DNA of 32,221 nucleotides from Acidobacteriota bacterium (GCA_003133645.1 PKYI01000090.1:26383-58603), one strand, 5' to 3'; counted from the first letter of the stretch, positions 8,990 through 17,846 are shown. A program made the numbers and translations. Notes: generated by a model not told the origin, from the sequence alone.

Positions 8990-10386
8990 CTCGGGGCGAG
9001 GGTTCCGCCGCCTGGCGTGAGGGCGGCTGGCCACGGGTGCGCGGGCGCCACCTGCGCGAGCGTGGCCCAGCGCCGCGCACGATCCGGCCGCGCCGGGTCC
9101 TCGACCTGCTGCGTCACGTCAGCGAGGTCCTCGAGACCGTCGTCGACCCCGAGGTTGCCGGGTGGAGCGTCCTGGTCGCGTTCACCGCCGGCGAGGGGCT
9201 CGGCTTCAACCGCGCGTTCCTCCTTCTGGCCGAAGGCGACGAGCTGCGCGGCTGGTTCGGAGTCGGGCCCCGCACCCGCGACGAGGCACGCAAGGTGTGG
9301 GCCGAGATGCGCGGCGCCGACGTGCTCCCGTTGAGCCAGCTCCACGAGCCCGACCACGCCGCGATCGAGGCCGAGCAGCGCCGCCACGCGTCGATGCTCA
9401 CCGCGCTCTCGCACGTCCAGCTGAAGGGGTGCAACGCGTGGCGCCGGGCGTTCATCGGCCGCGCCAACCACCCGAGCGCCTGCGTCCGCCACTGGGTTGG
9501 CGTGCTCGACTCGCGCGAGCTCGCGGTCGTCCCACTGATGACGAGCGGGCGCCCGTGGGGCGTCGTCCTGGCGGACAACTTCGTCACCCACGCCCCGATC
9601 CACCGCGCCACGCTCGAGGCGGCGGAAACGCTCGCCCACTACCTCCGCGCCGCCCTCGAGCGCACCCAGCTCCTGCAGCGGCTGCATCGCGAGCGGCGGC
9701 GGCGGATCGTCGCCGAGCACGCCACCGCCCTGCTCGAGACCGCGCGCACCCTGGCGCACGACCTCAAGAACCCGCTCGCGCTGGCCGGCGGCCTCGCCAG
9801 GGAGCTGGTGGCGGCGCTGCCGCCCGAGCACGAGACGCTGGTGCGGCAGCTCGGCATCGTGGCGGGCGCTATCGGCCGCGCCGAGCAGCGCGTCGGCGAG
9901 CTGGTGGACGGGCTCGCGAGCCGCGCCGGCGGGATCGCGCTCGAGCCCGTTGATGTCGGCGTCCTGGCCGACCGGGTCGTTGAGGCGTTCCGCCCGCTTG
10001 CCGTCAGCCGTCATGTGCGCCTCCTCTGCGACCACCCGGCGCGGCCGGTCGTTGCCGCCGCCGCCAGACCCTCGCTCGAACGCTGCATCGAAAACCTGAT
10101 GGCGAACGCCCTCGATGCGCTGTCTGGGCCCGGGGCGGAGATCCACGTCGTGGTCCGCGAGGAGCCCCCTTGGGTCCGCATCGAGGTGGCTGACAACGGT
10201 CAACCGCTGCCCACCGCGCTCCGCGCCGACCCGTTCGCCGGCGGCGTCACAACCCGCCGCGGCGGCAGCGGCCTCGGCCTCACGTCTGTTCGCACGCTCG
10301 CCGAATCCATGGGGGGTAGGGTGGAGTACGATGAAAGAGAGGCGGGCTGGGTGCGGTTCACGGTGGTCCTGCGGAGGTGGTCGTGA
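8986..10386 (+). CDS. Soluble GAF-domain sensor histidine kinase
   Basis: A cytoplasmic two-component kinase of 466 residues with no membrane segment. Residues about 35-225 look like a GAF-type sensory domain, followed by an arginine-rich helix. The dimerisation/phosphotransfer domain has the H-box LAHDLKNPLA with the phosphorylated His at 258. The ATPase domain shows the N-box ENLMANALDAL (369-379), the DNG motif, and the GGSGLGL G2 box starting near 426. All catalytic motifs are intact. The ATG at 8986 follows GGAGAGGAG and overlaps the deacetylase stop. The next gene, overlapping by 4 nt, encodes the probable partner receiver. The signal is not deducible; context suggests carbon or energy status. 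Confidence 0.9.
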   Translation: MTRGEGSAAWREGGWPRVRGRHLRERGPAPRTIRPRRVLDLLRHVSEVLETVVDPEVAGWSVLVAFTAGEGLGFNRAFLLLAEGDELRGWFGVGPRTRDEARKVWAEMRGADVLPLSQLHEPDHAAIEAEQRRHASMLTALSHVQLKGCNAWRRAFIGRANHPSACVRHWVGVLDSRELAVVPLMTSGRPWGVVLADNFVTHAPIHRATLEAAETLAHYLRAALERTQLLQRLHRERRRRIVAEHATALLETARTLAHDLKNPLALAGGLARELVAALPPEHETLVRQLGIVAGAIGRAEQRVGELVDGLASRAGGIALEPVDVGVLADRVVEAFRPLAVSRHVRLLCDHPARPVVAAAARPSLERCIENLMANALDALSGPGAEIHVVVREEPPWVRIEVADNGQPLPTALRADPFAGGVTTRRGGSGLGLTSVRTLAESMGGRVEYDEREAGWVRFTVVLRRWS

Positions 10387-10748
10387 CAGGCTCACGGTTG
10401 CTGTTCGTGGATGACGAGGAGGGTTTCCTCGAGTTGTACCGCGCCGCCTTCAACCGCGATGGCTACACGGTGGACACAGCCGTCGGTGTCGACGACGCCC
10501 GCGCCCGCCTCGCGGCCGGGGGGATCGACCTCGTGGTGCTCGATATCCGCCTGGGCGAGAGTTCCGGCCTCGCCCTCCTGCGCGAGATCAAGGCTGCCGA
10601 CGCCAACCTCCCCGTCGTGCTCGCCACCGCCTACGCCCGCTACCAGGACGACTTCTCGTCGTGGCTCGCCGACGCCTACATCGTCAAGTCCTCCGACCTC
10701 GGCGAACTCAAGCAGGCGGTGGCGCGGTGCCTGGAGACGGCACAATGA
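10383..10748 (+). CDS. Receiver-only response regulator
   Basis: A 121-residue CheY-like receiver domain with no DNA-binding or enzymatic output domain. Acidic pair D10/D11, phospho-acceptor D54 (VVLDIRL), T82 and K102 (YIVKSS) are all conserved, so phosphorylation by the adjacent kinase is expected. The GTG at 10383 was chosen over the GTG at 10377 because GGAGG lies five bases upstream; it overlaps the kinase stop as GTGA. The stop overlaps the following ATG (10745). Without an output domain it must act by protein-protein contact, and the translational coupling to the downstream sugar enzymes makes those possible targets (inference). Confidence 0.9.
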   Translation: MTGSRLLFVDDEEGFLELYRAAFNRDGYTVDTAVGVDDARARLAAGGIDLVVLDIRLGESSGLALLREIKAADANLPVVLATAYARYQDDFSSWLADAYIVKSSDLGELKQAVARCLETAQ

Positions 10749-13255
10749 TCCCGGTCGTCATGGCCGGTGGGTTCGGCACCAGGATCCGGCCGCTCTCCGC
10801 CAACCGCCCGAAACCGATGCTCCCGATCGTCAACCGCCCCATCCTGGAACGCGTCCTCACCCACCTCGCGAGCTTCGGCATGCGCGAGGCGATGCTGCTG
10901 ACCTACTACGAGCCGGACAAGATCAAGAGCGCGTTCGGCGACGGCGCCCGCCTCGGCATGCGGCTGCACTACTGCAACGGCGACCAGGACTGGGGCACGG
11001 CCGGCGCAGTCGCGTTGGGCGCCGACCAGCTGCCGGCCGACGAGTACCTCGTGCTTTCGGGCGACGTCATCTGCGATTTCCCTCTGGACGTTCTCCTCGA
11101 AGCGCACCGTGAGCGCGATGCGATGGCGACAATCGGGCTCACGCGCGTGGCGAACCCCCTGCAGTTCGGGATCGTGATCATGGACGGCGAACTCAGGGTC
11201 AGGCGCTTCCTCGAAAAACCCACTTGGGGCGAGGTCTTCTCCGACACGGTCAATACCGGCATTTACGTCCTCCAGGCGGAGGCGCTCGCCCGGGTCCCGC
11301 GTGGCGAGCCGTTCGACTTCTCCCGTGACCTCTTCCCGCGGCTGCTCGCCGCCGACGCCAGGCTTTTCGGCCACGTCATGCGCGGCTACTGGCGCGACAT
11401 CGGCGACCCGGAGTCGTACCTCGCGGCGCACCGCGACTACTTTCAGGGGGCCCTACGGCTGACGCCCCCGGGCGAGTTGCGCCAGATCGGCGGCAAGCCC
11501 TTTTGGATCGAGGACGGCGCCGAGATCGACTCCAGCGCCGAGGTCCGCGGCACCGTCGTGATCGGCCCGGGTTGTCGGATCGGGGCCGGGGTGCGCCTCG
11601 AGGACGTCGTGCTCGGCCCGGGCACGGTGGTCGAGGCGCGCGCCGAGCTCCGGCGCACGGTCACCTGGGAAGAGGCCCTGATCGGCGAGGGCACGCGCAT
11701 CGAGGGCGCGGTGCTGGGAGCGCGCGTCCAGGCGCGCGCCGGGACGGTCGTCGAGAAGGGCGCCGTGATCGCGGACGACACCGTCCTTGGCGAGGAGGTC
11801 AGGGTCAAGGAGGGCGTCAAGATCTGGCCCGCCAAGGTCGTCGAGGACCACGCGGTCGTCTACTCGAACCTCGTCTACGCCGAGCGCTGGCGGACTTCGG
11901 CGTTCGAGGAGGGCGCCGTCACCGGCCTCACCAACCTCGAGCTCACCCCCGAAGTCACCGCCCGCCTCGGCGCCGCGTATGGCACGCTGCTGCAGCAGGG
12001 GAGCACGATCCTCACCGTGCGCGATGACCATCCGGCCTCACGCATGCTGCGGCGCGCCTTCATCGGAGGGATGAGCTCGACCGGCGTCAACGTCGTCGAC
12101 CTCGGCGTCCTGCCGGTGCCCGTGATGCGCCACAAGCTCGAGGGGTTCGGCGAGGTGGGGGGTGTCTCATTCCAGCAGGTCCAGCTCGTGCGCGGGATGA
12201 CGTCGATTCGCTTCTTCGACGACCACGGCCTCGACATCTCCACCGGCTTCGCCAAGTCGGTGGAGCGCATCTTCCTGCGGGAGGAGTTCCGCCGCGCCCA
12301 GCACCAGGAAATCGGCGTCATCTTCGAGCACCCGCGCCTGGTGGACTTCTACGCCGAGTCGTTCCTGAAGGCGCTCGCGGTCGACTCGATCAGGGCGCAG
12401 CGCACGCGCGTCGTCGTGGACTATGCGCACTCCGCCGCGGTCGTCGTGCTCCCCCGCCTCCTCTCCGAACTCGGGTGCGACGTCGTCACCCTGAACGCCC
12501 ACACCGGCGGCGTCCACGAGGCGCTGCTCGCGAGCGAGATCGCGCTGGCGCGCCAGCGCCTCGGCAAGATTGTGGCCTCGCTCGAGGCGGACATCGGCGT
12601 CTGGCTGCACCCGAGCTGCGAACGGATGGTGCTGGCCGACCGCACCCAGCGGCTGTGGTCGGACCTCGACCTCGCGGCCTTGATGGTGGCGGCGGTCTGC
12701 GCGGCCGATCTGCCTCCCGGCGAGGTCGTGCTCCCCGCCTACGCCCCGTCGACGTTCGCGGCGGCGTTGACCGCCGCGGGCCACCGGATGCGCGAGACGT
12801 TGTCGGCGCCGCGGGCGCTCACCGAGGCCTCCCGGCACAAGGGCGTCCTGTTCGCCTCCGCCGGCGAGGGCGACTTCATCTTCCCCGGCCTCCACCACGC
12901 CCCCGACGCGCTCTTCGCGCTCGGCAAGCTGCTCGAGCTGCTGGCGCGCGCCGGGCGCCCGCTCGCGGAGATCGCGAAAGCGGCCCCGGCGGTGCCCGTG
13001 GCGCAGGCCACCGTGGCGTGTCCGATGGAGCGCAAGGGCGAGGTGATGCGGCGCTTCGCCGAGGGCGTGCAGGGCCAGGAGACCTCCTTCCTGGAGGGGA
13101 TCAAGGTCGCCGTTGACGGCGGCTGGATCCTCCTGCGCCCCGACCGGGTCGCAGCGACGTTGCACATCCACGCCGAAGCGAGCACGGCCGAGACCGCCGG
13201 CAAGTTGCTCCGCTCTCACCGGGACGAGGTGCAGCGGCTGGTGAGGAGCGCCTGA
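10745..13255 (+). CDS. Sugar nucleotidyltransferase/hexapeptide-repeat/degenerate phosphohexomutase fusion
   Basis: An 836-residue three-part protein. Residues 1-235 are a nucleotidyltransferase with the pyrophosphorylase signature MAGGFGTRIRPLS and RPKPMLPI, so it should make an NDP-sugar from a sugar-1-phosphate. About 250-380 are left-handed beta-helix hexapeptide repeats. About 390-836 have the alpha-D-phosphohexomutase fold, but its key elements are lost: where TASHNP should lie there is GGVSFQQVQL (472-481), and the DGDGDR metal loop is replaced around D616 (EADIGVWLHPSCER). The mutase part is therefore probably structural or regulatory. Similar fusions are usually called mannose-1-phosphate guanylyltransferase/phosphomannomutase. 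Next to glgA with no glgC in view, an ADP- or UDP-glucose product is equally possible. Confidence 0.85.
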   Translation: MIPVVMAGGFGTRIRPLSANRPKPMLPIVNRPILERVLTHLASFGMREAMLLTYYEPDKIKSAFGDGARLGMRLHYCNGDQDWGTAGAVALGADQLPADEYLVLSGDVICDFPLDVLLEAHRERDAMATIGLTRVANPLQFGIVIMDGELRVRRFLEKPTWGEVFSDTVNTGIYVLQAEALARVPRGEPFDFSRDLFPRLLAADARLFGHVMRGYWRDIGDPESYLAAHRDYFQGALRLTPPGELRQIGGKPFWIEDGAEIDSSAEVRGTVVIGPGCRIGAGVRLEDVVLGPGTVVEARAELRRTVTWEEALIGEGTRIEGAVLGARVQARAGTVVEKGAVIADDTVLGEEVRVKEGVKIWPAKVVEDHAVVYSNLVYAERWRTSAFEEGAVTGLTNLELTPEVTARLGAAYGTLLQQGSTILTVRDDHPASRMLRRAFIGGMSSTGVNVVDLGVLPVPVMRHKLEGFGEVGGVSFQQVQLVRGMTSIRFFDDHGLDISTGFAKSVERIFLREEFRRAQHQEIGVIFEHPRLVDFYAESFLKALAVDSIRAQRTRVVVDYAHSAAVVVLPRLLSELGCDVVTLNAHTGGVHEALLASEIALARQRLGKIVASLEADIGVWLHPSCERMVLADRTQRLWSDLDLAALMVAAVCAADLPPGEVVLPAYAPSTFAAALTAAGHRMRETLSAPRALTEASRHKGVLFASAGEGDFIFPGLHHAPDALFALGKLLELLARAGRPLAEIAKAAPAVPVAQATVACPMERKGEVMRRFAEGVQGQETSFLEGIKVAVDGGWILLRPDRVAATLHIHAEASTAETAGKLLRSHRDEVQRLVRSA

Positions 13256-13262
13256 ACCCGCG

Positions 13263-15227
13263 ATGCCGAAGCTGACGTTCCTTTGGCACCTGCACCAGCC
13301 CCAGTACCGGACCGCCGACGGGGTCGTGCACGCTCCGTGGGTGTTGCTGCACGCCGCCGGCGAGTACCTCAGGCTCGTCCACGCGCTCGGCTCCTCGGGA
13401 CTCGGCGGCCAGGTCCTCAACCTCACGCCCGTCTTCCTCGACCAGCTCGCCGCATACCGCGACGGCAGCGCCCGCGACCCGCTGCTGCAGGCGCTCGCAA
13501 CACCGGCGCGCGAACTCACCCCTGAAGCGAAGCAGGAGTTGCTGCGCTGGGGTTTCCTGCTCCACCCCAACCAACTCCGCCGTTTCCCCCGCCTGACCGA
13601 GTTGGCCGCGACCGCGATGGGGGGGACGGGCGAGGAGATCGCCCGTCGCTTCACTGCCCAGGACCTCAACGACCTGCAGGTTTTGCTGGTGCTCGCCTAC
13701 GCCGCCCCGAACCTCCCCTGGGAACCCGAGCTCGCCGACCTGGCGGCTCAGGGCTCGGGGTTCGGTGAGAGCGCCCGGCGCCGCGCAACCTCGTGGCTCG
13801 CAGCATGCCCGGGCCGCCTCCTCGACGCGTACCGCCGCCTCGCCGCGACGGACGGGATCGAGATCGCGACCTCGCCGTGGGCGCACCCGATCATCCCGCT
13901 GCTCATCGACACCCGGATCGTGGCCGAGTCGTGGGCGCCCCATCCTGCGCCCGCAGTGCCTGTGTTCACGGCCCCTGACGATGCGGCGTCTCAGATCCGG
14001 GCCGGCCTAGAAACCGCGAGGTCGTTCGGCTTCGAGACCTCCGGGTGCTGGCCGCCCGAAGGTTCCGTGTCGGAGGCGGCGGTGGCGCTCTACGGGGCGT
14101 ACGGCGTGCGCTGGCTCGTCACCGACGAAGGGATCCTGGCGGCATCGCTCGGTCGCAACCTTTCCGGGGAGACTGGAGTCGGCCACGAACTCTTCCAGGT
14201 GTGGCGCTTGCCCAGCGGGGGGCCGGCGCTCTTCTTCCGCCACCGCGGCCTCTCGGACTTCGTGGGGTTCCAGGCCGCCCGCTTCCCCGACGAGGCGGAT
14301 GCGGCCAGGGAGTTCGCCGGCCACCTCCGGCGAACCGCAGCGCACCTCGGAAGCGACGCCGGCATCGTGATCGCCCTCGACGGTGAGAACCCGTGGACGA
14401 GCTATCACGAGGGCGGCGCGCGGTTCCTCGCCACGCTGGCGGACGAGATCGGCCGGTCCTCGCAGCTGCGGCCGGCGACGCTCGCCCAACGCCTGCAGGA
14501 AGAGACGCCAGCGACCCTCCCGCGGCTCCACCCCGGCTCGTGGATCGGCGGCACGTTCGGGACGTGGATAGGTCACGACGAGAAGAACCGGGCGTGGGAG
14601 ACCCTAGCGCGGGTGCGGGCGCTCGGCGCGTCCCGCGGCGGCCGCGCGTGGCTCGCCGCCGAGGGGAGCGACTGGTGGTGGTGGTTCGGCGACGACAACC
14701 CAACGCTCCTGGCGCCCCTGTACGACGGGCTATTCCGCGCGCACCTGCGCGACGCGTGCGCCGCCGCGGGGATCGCCCCGCCGATGGAACTCGCCGCGCC
14801 GATTCGCGCTGCCTCGACCCGCCTGGCCGTCCCCCTCTCCCGGATCTGGCCGCCGCCCGTGCTCGACGGTCGGACCTCGAGCTTCTTCGAGTGGTCGGTG
14901 GCGGCATGGGTCGAGGCGCCGGCAGCGGCGAGGCGTCTCGCGCGCGCCGCCCTCCGCGCCGACGGCGACACCCTCTGGTTGCGGGTGGAGGCGAAAGCGG
15001 GCACCGGCCTTCCGGTGCCGCTCGTGGTCACGATGGTCACGCCGGGTTCGCGCGCCGGGTGGAGGCTGCCGGAGGAGCTGCCCGGCCGCTGCGCCGTCGA
15101 CCGCGTCCTCGAGGCCGCGCTGCCGCTGCCGCAAGGAGACGTCATGCTCGGGATCGAGTGCGGCGGCGAGCGGCTCCCCACCGAGGGCCTGTGGCGGCTC
15201 GAACTGGTCGAAGTGGACGAACAATGA
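13263..15227 (+). CDS. Glycoside hydrolase family 57 (alpha-amylase/glucanotransferase type)
   Basis: A 654-residue GH57 enzyme of the alpha-amylase/alpha-mannosidase group, acting on alpha-1,4-glucans by a retaining mechanism. Family motifs seen are WHLHQPQYR at the N-terminus, GCWPPEGSVSE with the likely nucleophile E266, TDEG at 287-290, and ALDGENPW around D373. No signal peptide is present, so it acts in the cytoplasm, consistent with intracellular glycogen rather than external starch. It starts 7 nt after the upstream stop. Whether it hydrolyses, transfers or branches cannot be decided from the motifs. The C-terminal third (about 470-654) is not recognised in detail. Confidence 0.88.
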   Translation: MPKLTFLWHLHQPQYRTADGVVHAPWVLLHAAGEYLRLVHALGSSGLGGQVLNLTPVFLDQLAAYRDGSARDPLLQALATPARELTPEAKQELLRWGFLLHPNQLRRFPRLTELAATAMGGTGEEIARRFTAQDLNDLQVLLVLAYAAPNLPWEPELADLAAQGSGFGESARRRATSWLAACPGRLLDAYRRLAATDGIEIATSPWAHPIIPLLIDTRIVAESWAPHPAPAVPVFTAPDDAASQIRAGLETARSFGFETSGCWPPEGSVSEAAVALYGAYGVRWLVTDEGILAASLGRNLSGETGVGHELFQVWRLPSGGPALFFRHRGLSDFVGFQAARFPDEADAAREFAGHLRRTAAHLGSDAGIVIALDGENPWTSYHEGGARFLATLADEIGRSSQLRPATLAQRLQEETPATLPRLHPGSWIGGTFGTWIGHDEKNRAWETLARVRALGASRGGRAWLAAEGSDWWWWFGDDNPTLLAPLYDGLFRAHLRDACAAAGIAPPMELAAPIRAASTRLAVPLSRIWPPPVLDGRTSSFFEWSVAAWVEAPAAARRLARAALRADGDTLWLRVEAKAGTGLPVPLVVTMVTPGSRAGWRLPEELPGRCAVDRVLEAALPLPQGDVMLGIECGGERLPTEGLWRLELVEVDEQ

Positions 15228-15255
15228 GACGGGGCTTGGAGAACAGGAGTTGTGA

Positions 15256-16302
15256 ATGTCCGAACTGAGGTTCGACCCGATCCGCAGGCGCTGGTCGATC
15301 ATCGCCACCGAACGCCGCTTCCGGCCGCACGAGTTCAAGCGTCTCGGGCCAGACACACCCGGCGATGTCGGCGCCTGTCCGTTCGAGTACGGCAAGGAAG
15401 CCGCCACCCCGGACGAGATCTTCGCGATCGCGAAGGAACCCCGACAGCCCAACGGGCCCAATTGGCAGGTCCGCGTCGTGGCCAACAAGTTCCCCGCGCT
15501 CAGGGTCGAGGGCGAGCTGTCGCGCGAGGCGGTCGGCATGTTCGACCGGGTCAGCGGCATCGGCGCGCACGAGGTCATCGTCGAGACACCGGACCACAAC
15601 CGCCCGATGGCCGACATGAGCCCCGAGGAGATTGCACTCGTCTTCCGGGCGTGGCGCGAGCGGCTCCTCGACCTACGCCGCGACATCCGGATCCGCTACG
15701 TGCTCATCTTCAAGAACCACGGCCGCGAGGCGGGGGCGTCCTTGTACCACCCGCACTCCCAGCTCATCGCGACGCCGATCATCCCGACCTACCTCGTCGA
15801 GGAACTCAACGTGGCCCGCGAGCACTGGGCGCACAAGGAACGCTGCATCTTCTGCGACCTCATCCGCCAGGAGAGGGCCCTTGCCGATCGGGTGGCGCTG
15901 GAGACCGAGCGGTTCGTGCTTCTCGAGCCGTTCGCCGCCTCGTTCCCATTTGAAACCTGGCTGCTCCCCAAGGAGCACTGCCATGACTTCGCCCTCTGCA
16001 GCGACCAACTCCTCGACAACCTCGCGCGCCTGGTGCGTGACTTCTTGCGGCGCGTCCGTACCCTCCTGGACGACCCGCCGTACAACTTCGTCCTGCACAC
16101 CGCCCCGAGCCCGCACCCGCGGCCCGGGCAGCCGCGCTACTGGACCACGATCGAGTACGACTACCACTGGCACCTCGAGTTCATCCCCCGGATCACCCGC
16201 ATCGCGGGGTTCGAATGGGGATCCGGCTTCAACATCAACCCGACGCCGCCCGAGGAGGCGGCGCGGTTTCTCCGCGAGGTGACAGTGGATGAAGACAGTT
16301 GA
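15256..16302 (+). CDS. galT: GalT-like hexose-1-phosphate nucleotidylyltransferase
   Basis: A HIT-superfamily GalT of 348 residues. It transfers a nucleoside monophosphate between an NDP-sugar and a sugar-1-phosphate through a nucleotidyl-histidine. The active-site HPHSQ is at 165-169 with catalytic His167. The first zinc pair is altered: CPFE (C41, E44) instead of CPxC, whereas a second pair C197-xx-C200 (CIFC) is present. The ATG at 15256 follows AGGAG. It lies between GH57 and glgA with no other Leloir genes in view. A role in ADP-glucose/glucose-1-phosphate exchange, as in plant GalT-like ADP-glucose phosphorylase, is therefore as plausible as galactose use. The last codons and stop fall in a heptad repeat. 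Confidence 0.87.
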   Translation: MSELRFDPIRRRWSIIATERRFRPHEFKRLGPDTPGDVGACPFEYGKEAATPDEIFAIAKEPRQPNGPNWQVRVVANKFPALRVEGELSREAVGMFDRVSGIGAHEVIVETPDHNRPMADMSPEEIALVFRAWRERLLDLRRDIRIRYVLIFKNHGREAGASLYHPHSQLIATPIIPTYLVEELNVAREHWAHKERCIFCDLIRQERALADRVALETERFVLLEPFAASFPFETWLLPKEHCHDFALCSDQLLDNLARLVRDFLRRVRTLLDDPPYNFVLHTAPSPHPRPGQPRYWTTIEYDYHWHLEFIPRITRIAGFEWGSGFNINPTPPEEAARFLREVTVDEDS

Positions 16303-16356
16303 GAGTTAAGAGTTGAGAGACAACTGTTGACTGCCTGCTGTCGACCGTGAACTGGG
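16294..16356. repeat. Heptad-period repeat spanning galT stop and glgA leader
   Basis: Nine consecutive 7-bp units can be laid over this stretch, beginning GACAGTT, GAGAGTT, AAGAGTT, GAGAGAC and then AACTGTT, GACTGCC and on to AACTGGG. It supplies the end of galT, the whole spacer, and the G-run that serves as glgA's ribosome site. It shares the words AACTCTT/AAGAGTT with the 2205-2225 spacer. Confidence 0.6.
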
Positions 16357-16364
16357 GGTTCCGC

Positions 16365-17804
16365 ATGCACATCGCACATCTGGCTTCGGAGGTCGTGCCG
16401 TTCTCGAAGACCGGCGGACTGGCCGACGTCGTCGGCGCGCTGCCTCCGGCTCTCGCGGATCTCGGCCATGACGTGACGGTCGTGGTCCCCGCCCACCGCA
16501 CCGCCCTCGAGGACGCGGTGCCGGGGAAGCGCAGCGGCGAGGTCCGCGCGCTCGGGTATACCGCCAACGTCAGCGTGCTGCCCCACCGCGGCGTCCGTGT
16601 CGTGTTCCTGGACTGTCCGGCGCTGTACGTGCGCCCGGCGCTGTACTCCCTCGCCGGCCAGGACTATCCGGACAACCCAGTGCGCTTCGCGTTCCTCGCG
16701 CGGGCCGCACTGGCCGCGATCGCGAAGCTCGGCGGCGCCGAGGTCATCCACGCTCATGACTGGCAGGCCGCCCTGGCGCCGCTGTTGCTGCGCCATGACG
16801 GCAAGGCGCGGTTCACCATGCCCGCCGTCAGGACCGTCCTCACCATCCATAACCTGGCCTACCAGGGCGCCTTCGCCCCCTGGGCGCTGGAGGCGTGCGG
16901 CCTCTCCCGCCAGCTCTTCACCATGGACGTGCTCGAGTTCTACGGCGCCGTCAACTTCCTCAAGGGCGGGCTGGTGAGCGCCGACGCGATCACGACCGTC
17001 TCGCCGACCTACGCCCGCGAAATCCTCTCGCCGCAGTTCGGATGCGGCCTGGACGGGGTGCTCGCCGCCCGCGGCGACGCCGTGTCCGGGATCCTCAACG
17101 GCCTCGACGTCGACGAGTGGGACCCCTCGCGCGACTCGCACCTGGACCGGCCGTACGGCGTTGACGACGCGGCCGAGGGCAAGCGGGCCGCGCGCGACGC
17201 GCTCGCCAGCGAACTAGGCCTCGCTGCGGGACGCAGGCCGCTACTCGGCATGGTGTCGCGCCTCGCCGAACAGAAGGGGGCCGACCTGGTGACGGCGACG
17301 CTCGACGAGATCGTCGCGAAGGGCTTCGACGTCGTCGTCCTCGGCTCCGGTGAGCGGCGCTACGAGGAGGCGCTGCGCGCGGGTCAGGCGGCCCACCCCG
17401 GCCGAGTCGCCGCGGTGGTCCGCTTCGACGAACGCCTGGCGCACCGCATCTATGCCGCGAGCGACCTGTTTCTCATGCCGAGCCGCTACGAGCCATGCGG
17501 CCTCGGCCAGATGATCGCGATGCGCTACGGCGCCCTGCCGGTGGTCACCCGCACCGGCGGCCTCGCCGACACGGTCGTCGATGCCGACTCGGGCAGCGGC
17601 ACGGGCTTCATCCTCCCGGAGCTGACGCCGGCCTCCCTCGTTGCCGCCCTGGCGCGCGCCCGCAAGGTGCTGGCATCGCCGCGCAAGCTCCAGGCCATGC
17701 GCACGACCGGCATGAGGAGGGACTTCTCGTGGGGCGCCTCCGCCCGCGAGTACGTCGCACTCTACGAGCGCCTCCTCGCCTCCCCCACCCACCAGGTGGG
17801 ATAG
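16365..17804 (+). CDS. glgA: Glycogen synthase, GT5
   Basis: It elongates alpha-1,4-glucan from ADP-glucose. The 479-residue length is normal for bacterial GlgA. The N-terminal ASEVVPFSKTGGLADVVG contains the KTGGL nucleotide-sugar motif (K15), and the C-terminal Rossmann half has PSRYEPCGLGQMIAMRYG with the conserved Glu. The ATG at 16365 has a five-G run six bases upstream; an in-frame GTG at 16347 would add six untypical residues. Last gene of the eight-gene operon. With GH57 and the nucleotidyltransferase it provides synthesis and remodelling of a storage glucan; no branching enzyme (GlgB) or phosphorylase lies in the window. Confidence 0.95.
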   Translation: MHIAHLASEVVPFSKTGGLADVVGALPPALADLGHDVTVVVPAHRTALEDAVPGKRSGEVRALGYTANVSVLPHRGVRVVFLDCPALYVRPALYSLAGQDYPDNPVRFAFLARAALAAIAKLGGAEVIHAHDWQAALAPLLLRHDGKARFTMPAVRTVLTIHNLAYQGAFAPWALEACGLSRQLFTMDVLEFYGAVNFLKGGLVSADAITTVSPTYAREILSPQFGCGLDGVLAARGDAVSGILNGLDVDEWDPSRDSHLDRPYGVDDAAEGKRAARDALASELGLAAGRRPLLGMVSRLAEQKGADLVTATLDEIVAKGFDVVVLGSGERRYEEALRAGQAAHPGRVAAVVRFDERLAHRIYAASDLFLMPSRYEPCGLGQMIAMRYGALPVVTRTGGLADTVVDADSGSGTGFILPELTPASLVAALARARKVLASPRKLQAMRTTGMRRDFSWGASAREYVALYERLLASPTHQVG

Positions 17805-17808
17805 AAGA

Positions 17809-17829
17809 ACAGGGCACAGGGCGCAGCGC
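17809..17829. repeat. Heptad repeats after glgA
   Basis: ACAGGGC occurs twice in direct succession and a related GCAGCGC follows, five bases after the glgA stop. This is another member of the 7-bp-period repeat family, with a different word from the galT one. Confidence 0.55.
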
Positions 17830-17846
17830 ACCGAAAGACGTGATCC

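Noticed and set aside
16294-16356. Heptad stretch considered as a CRISPR or operator array
   Set aside because: Units are 7 bp, contiguous and degenerate, without spacers of repeat-like length; similar patterns occur at unrelated genes.
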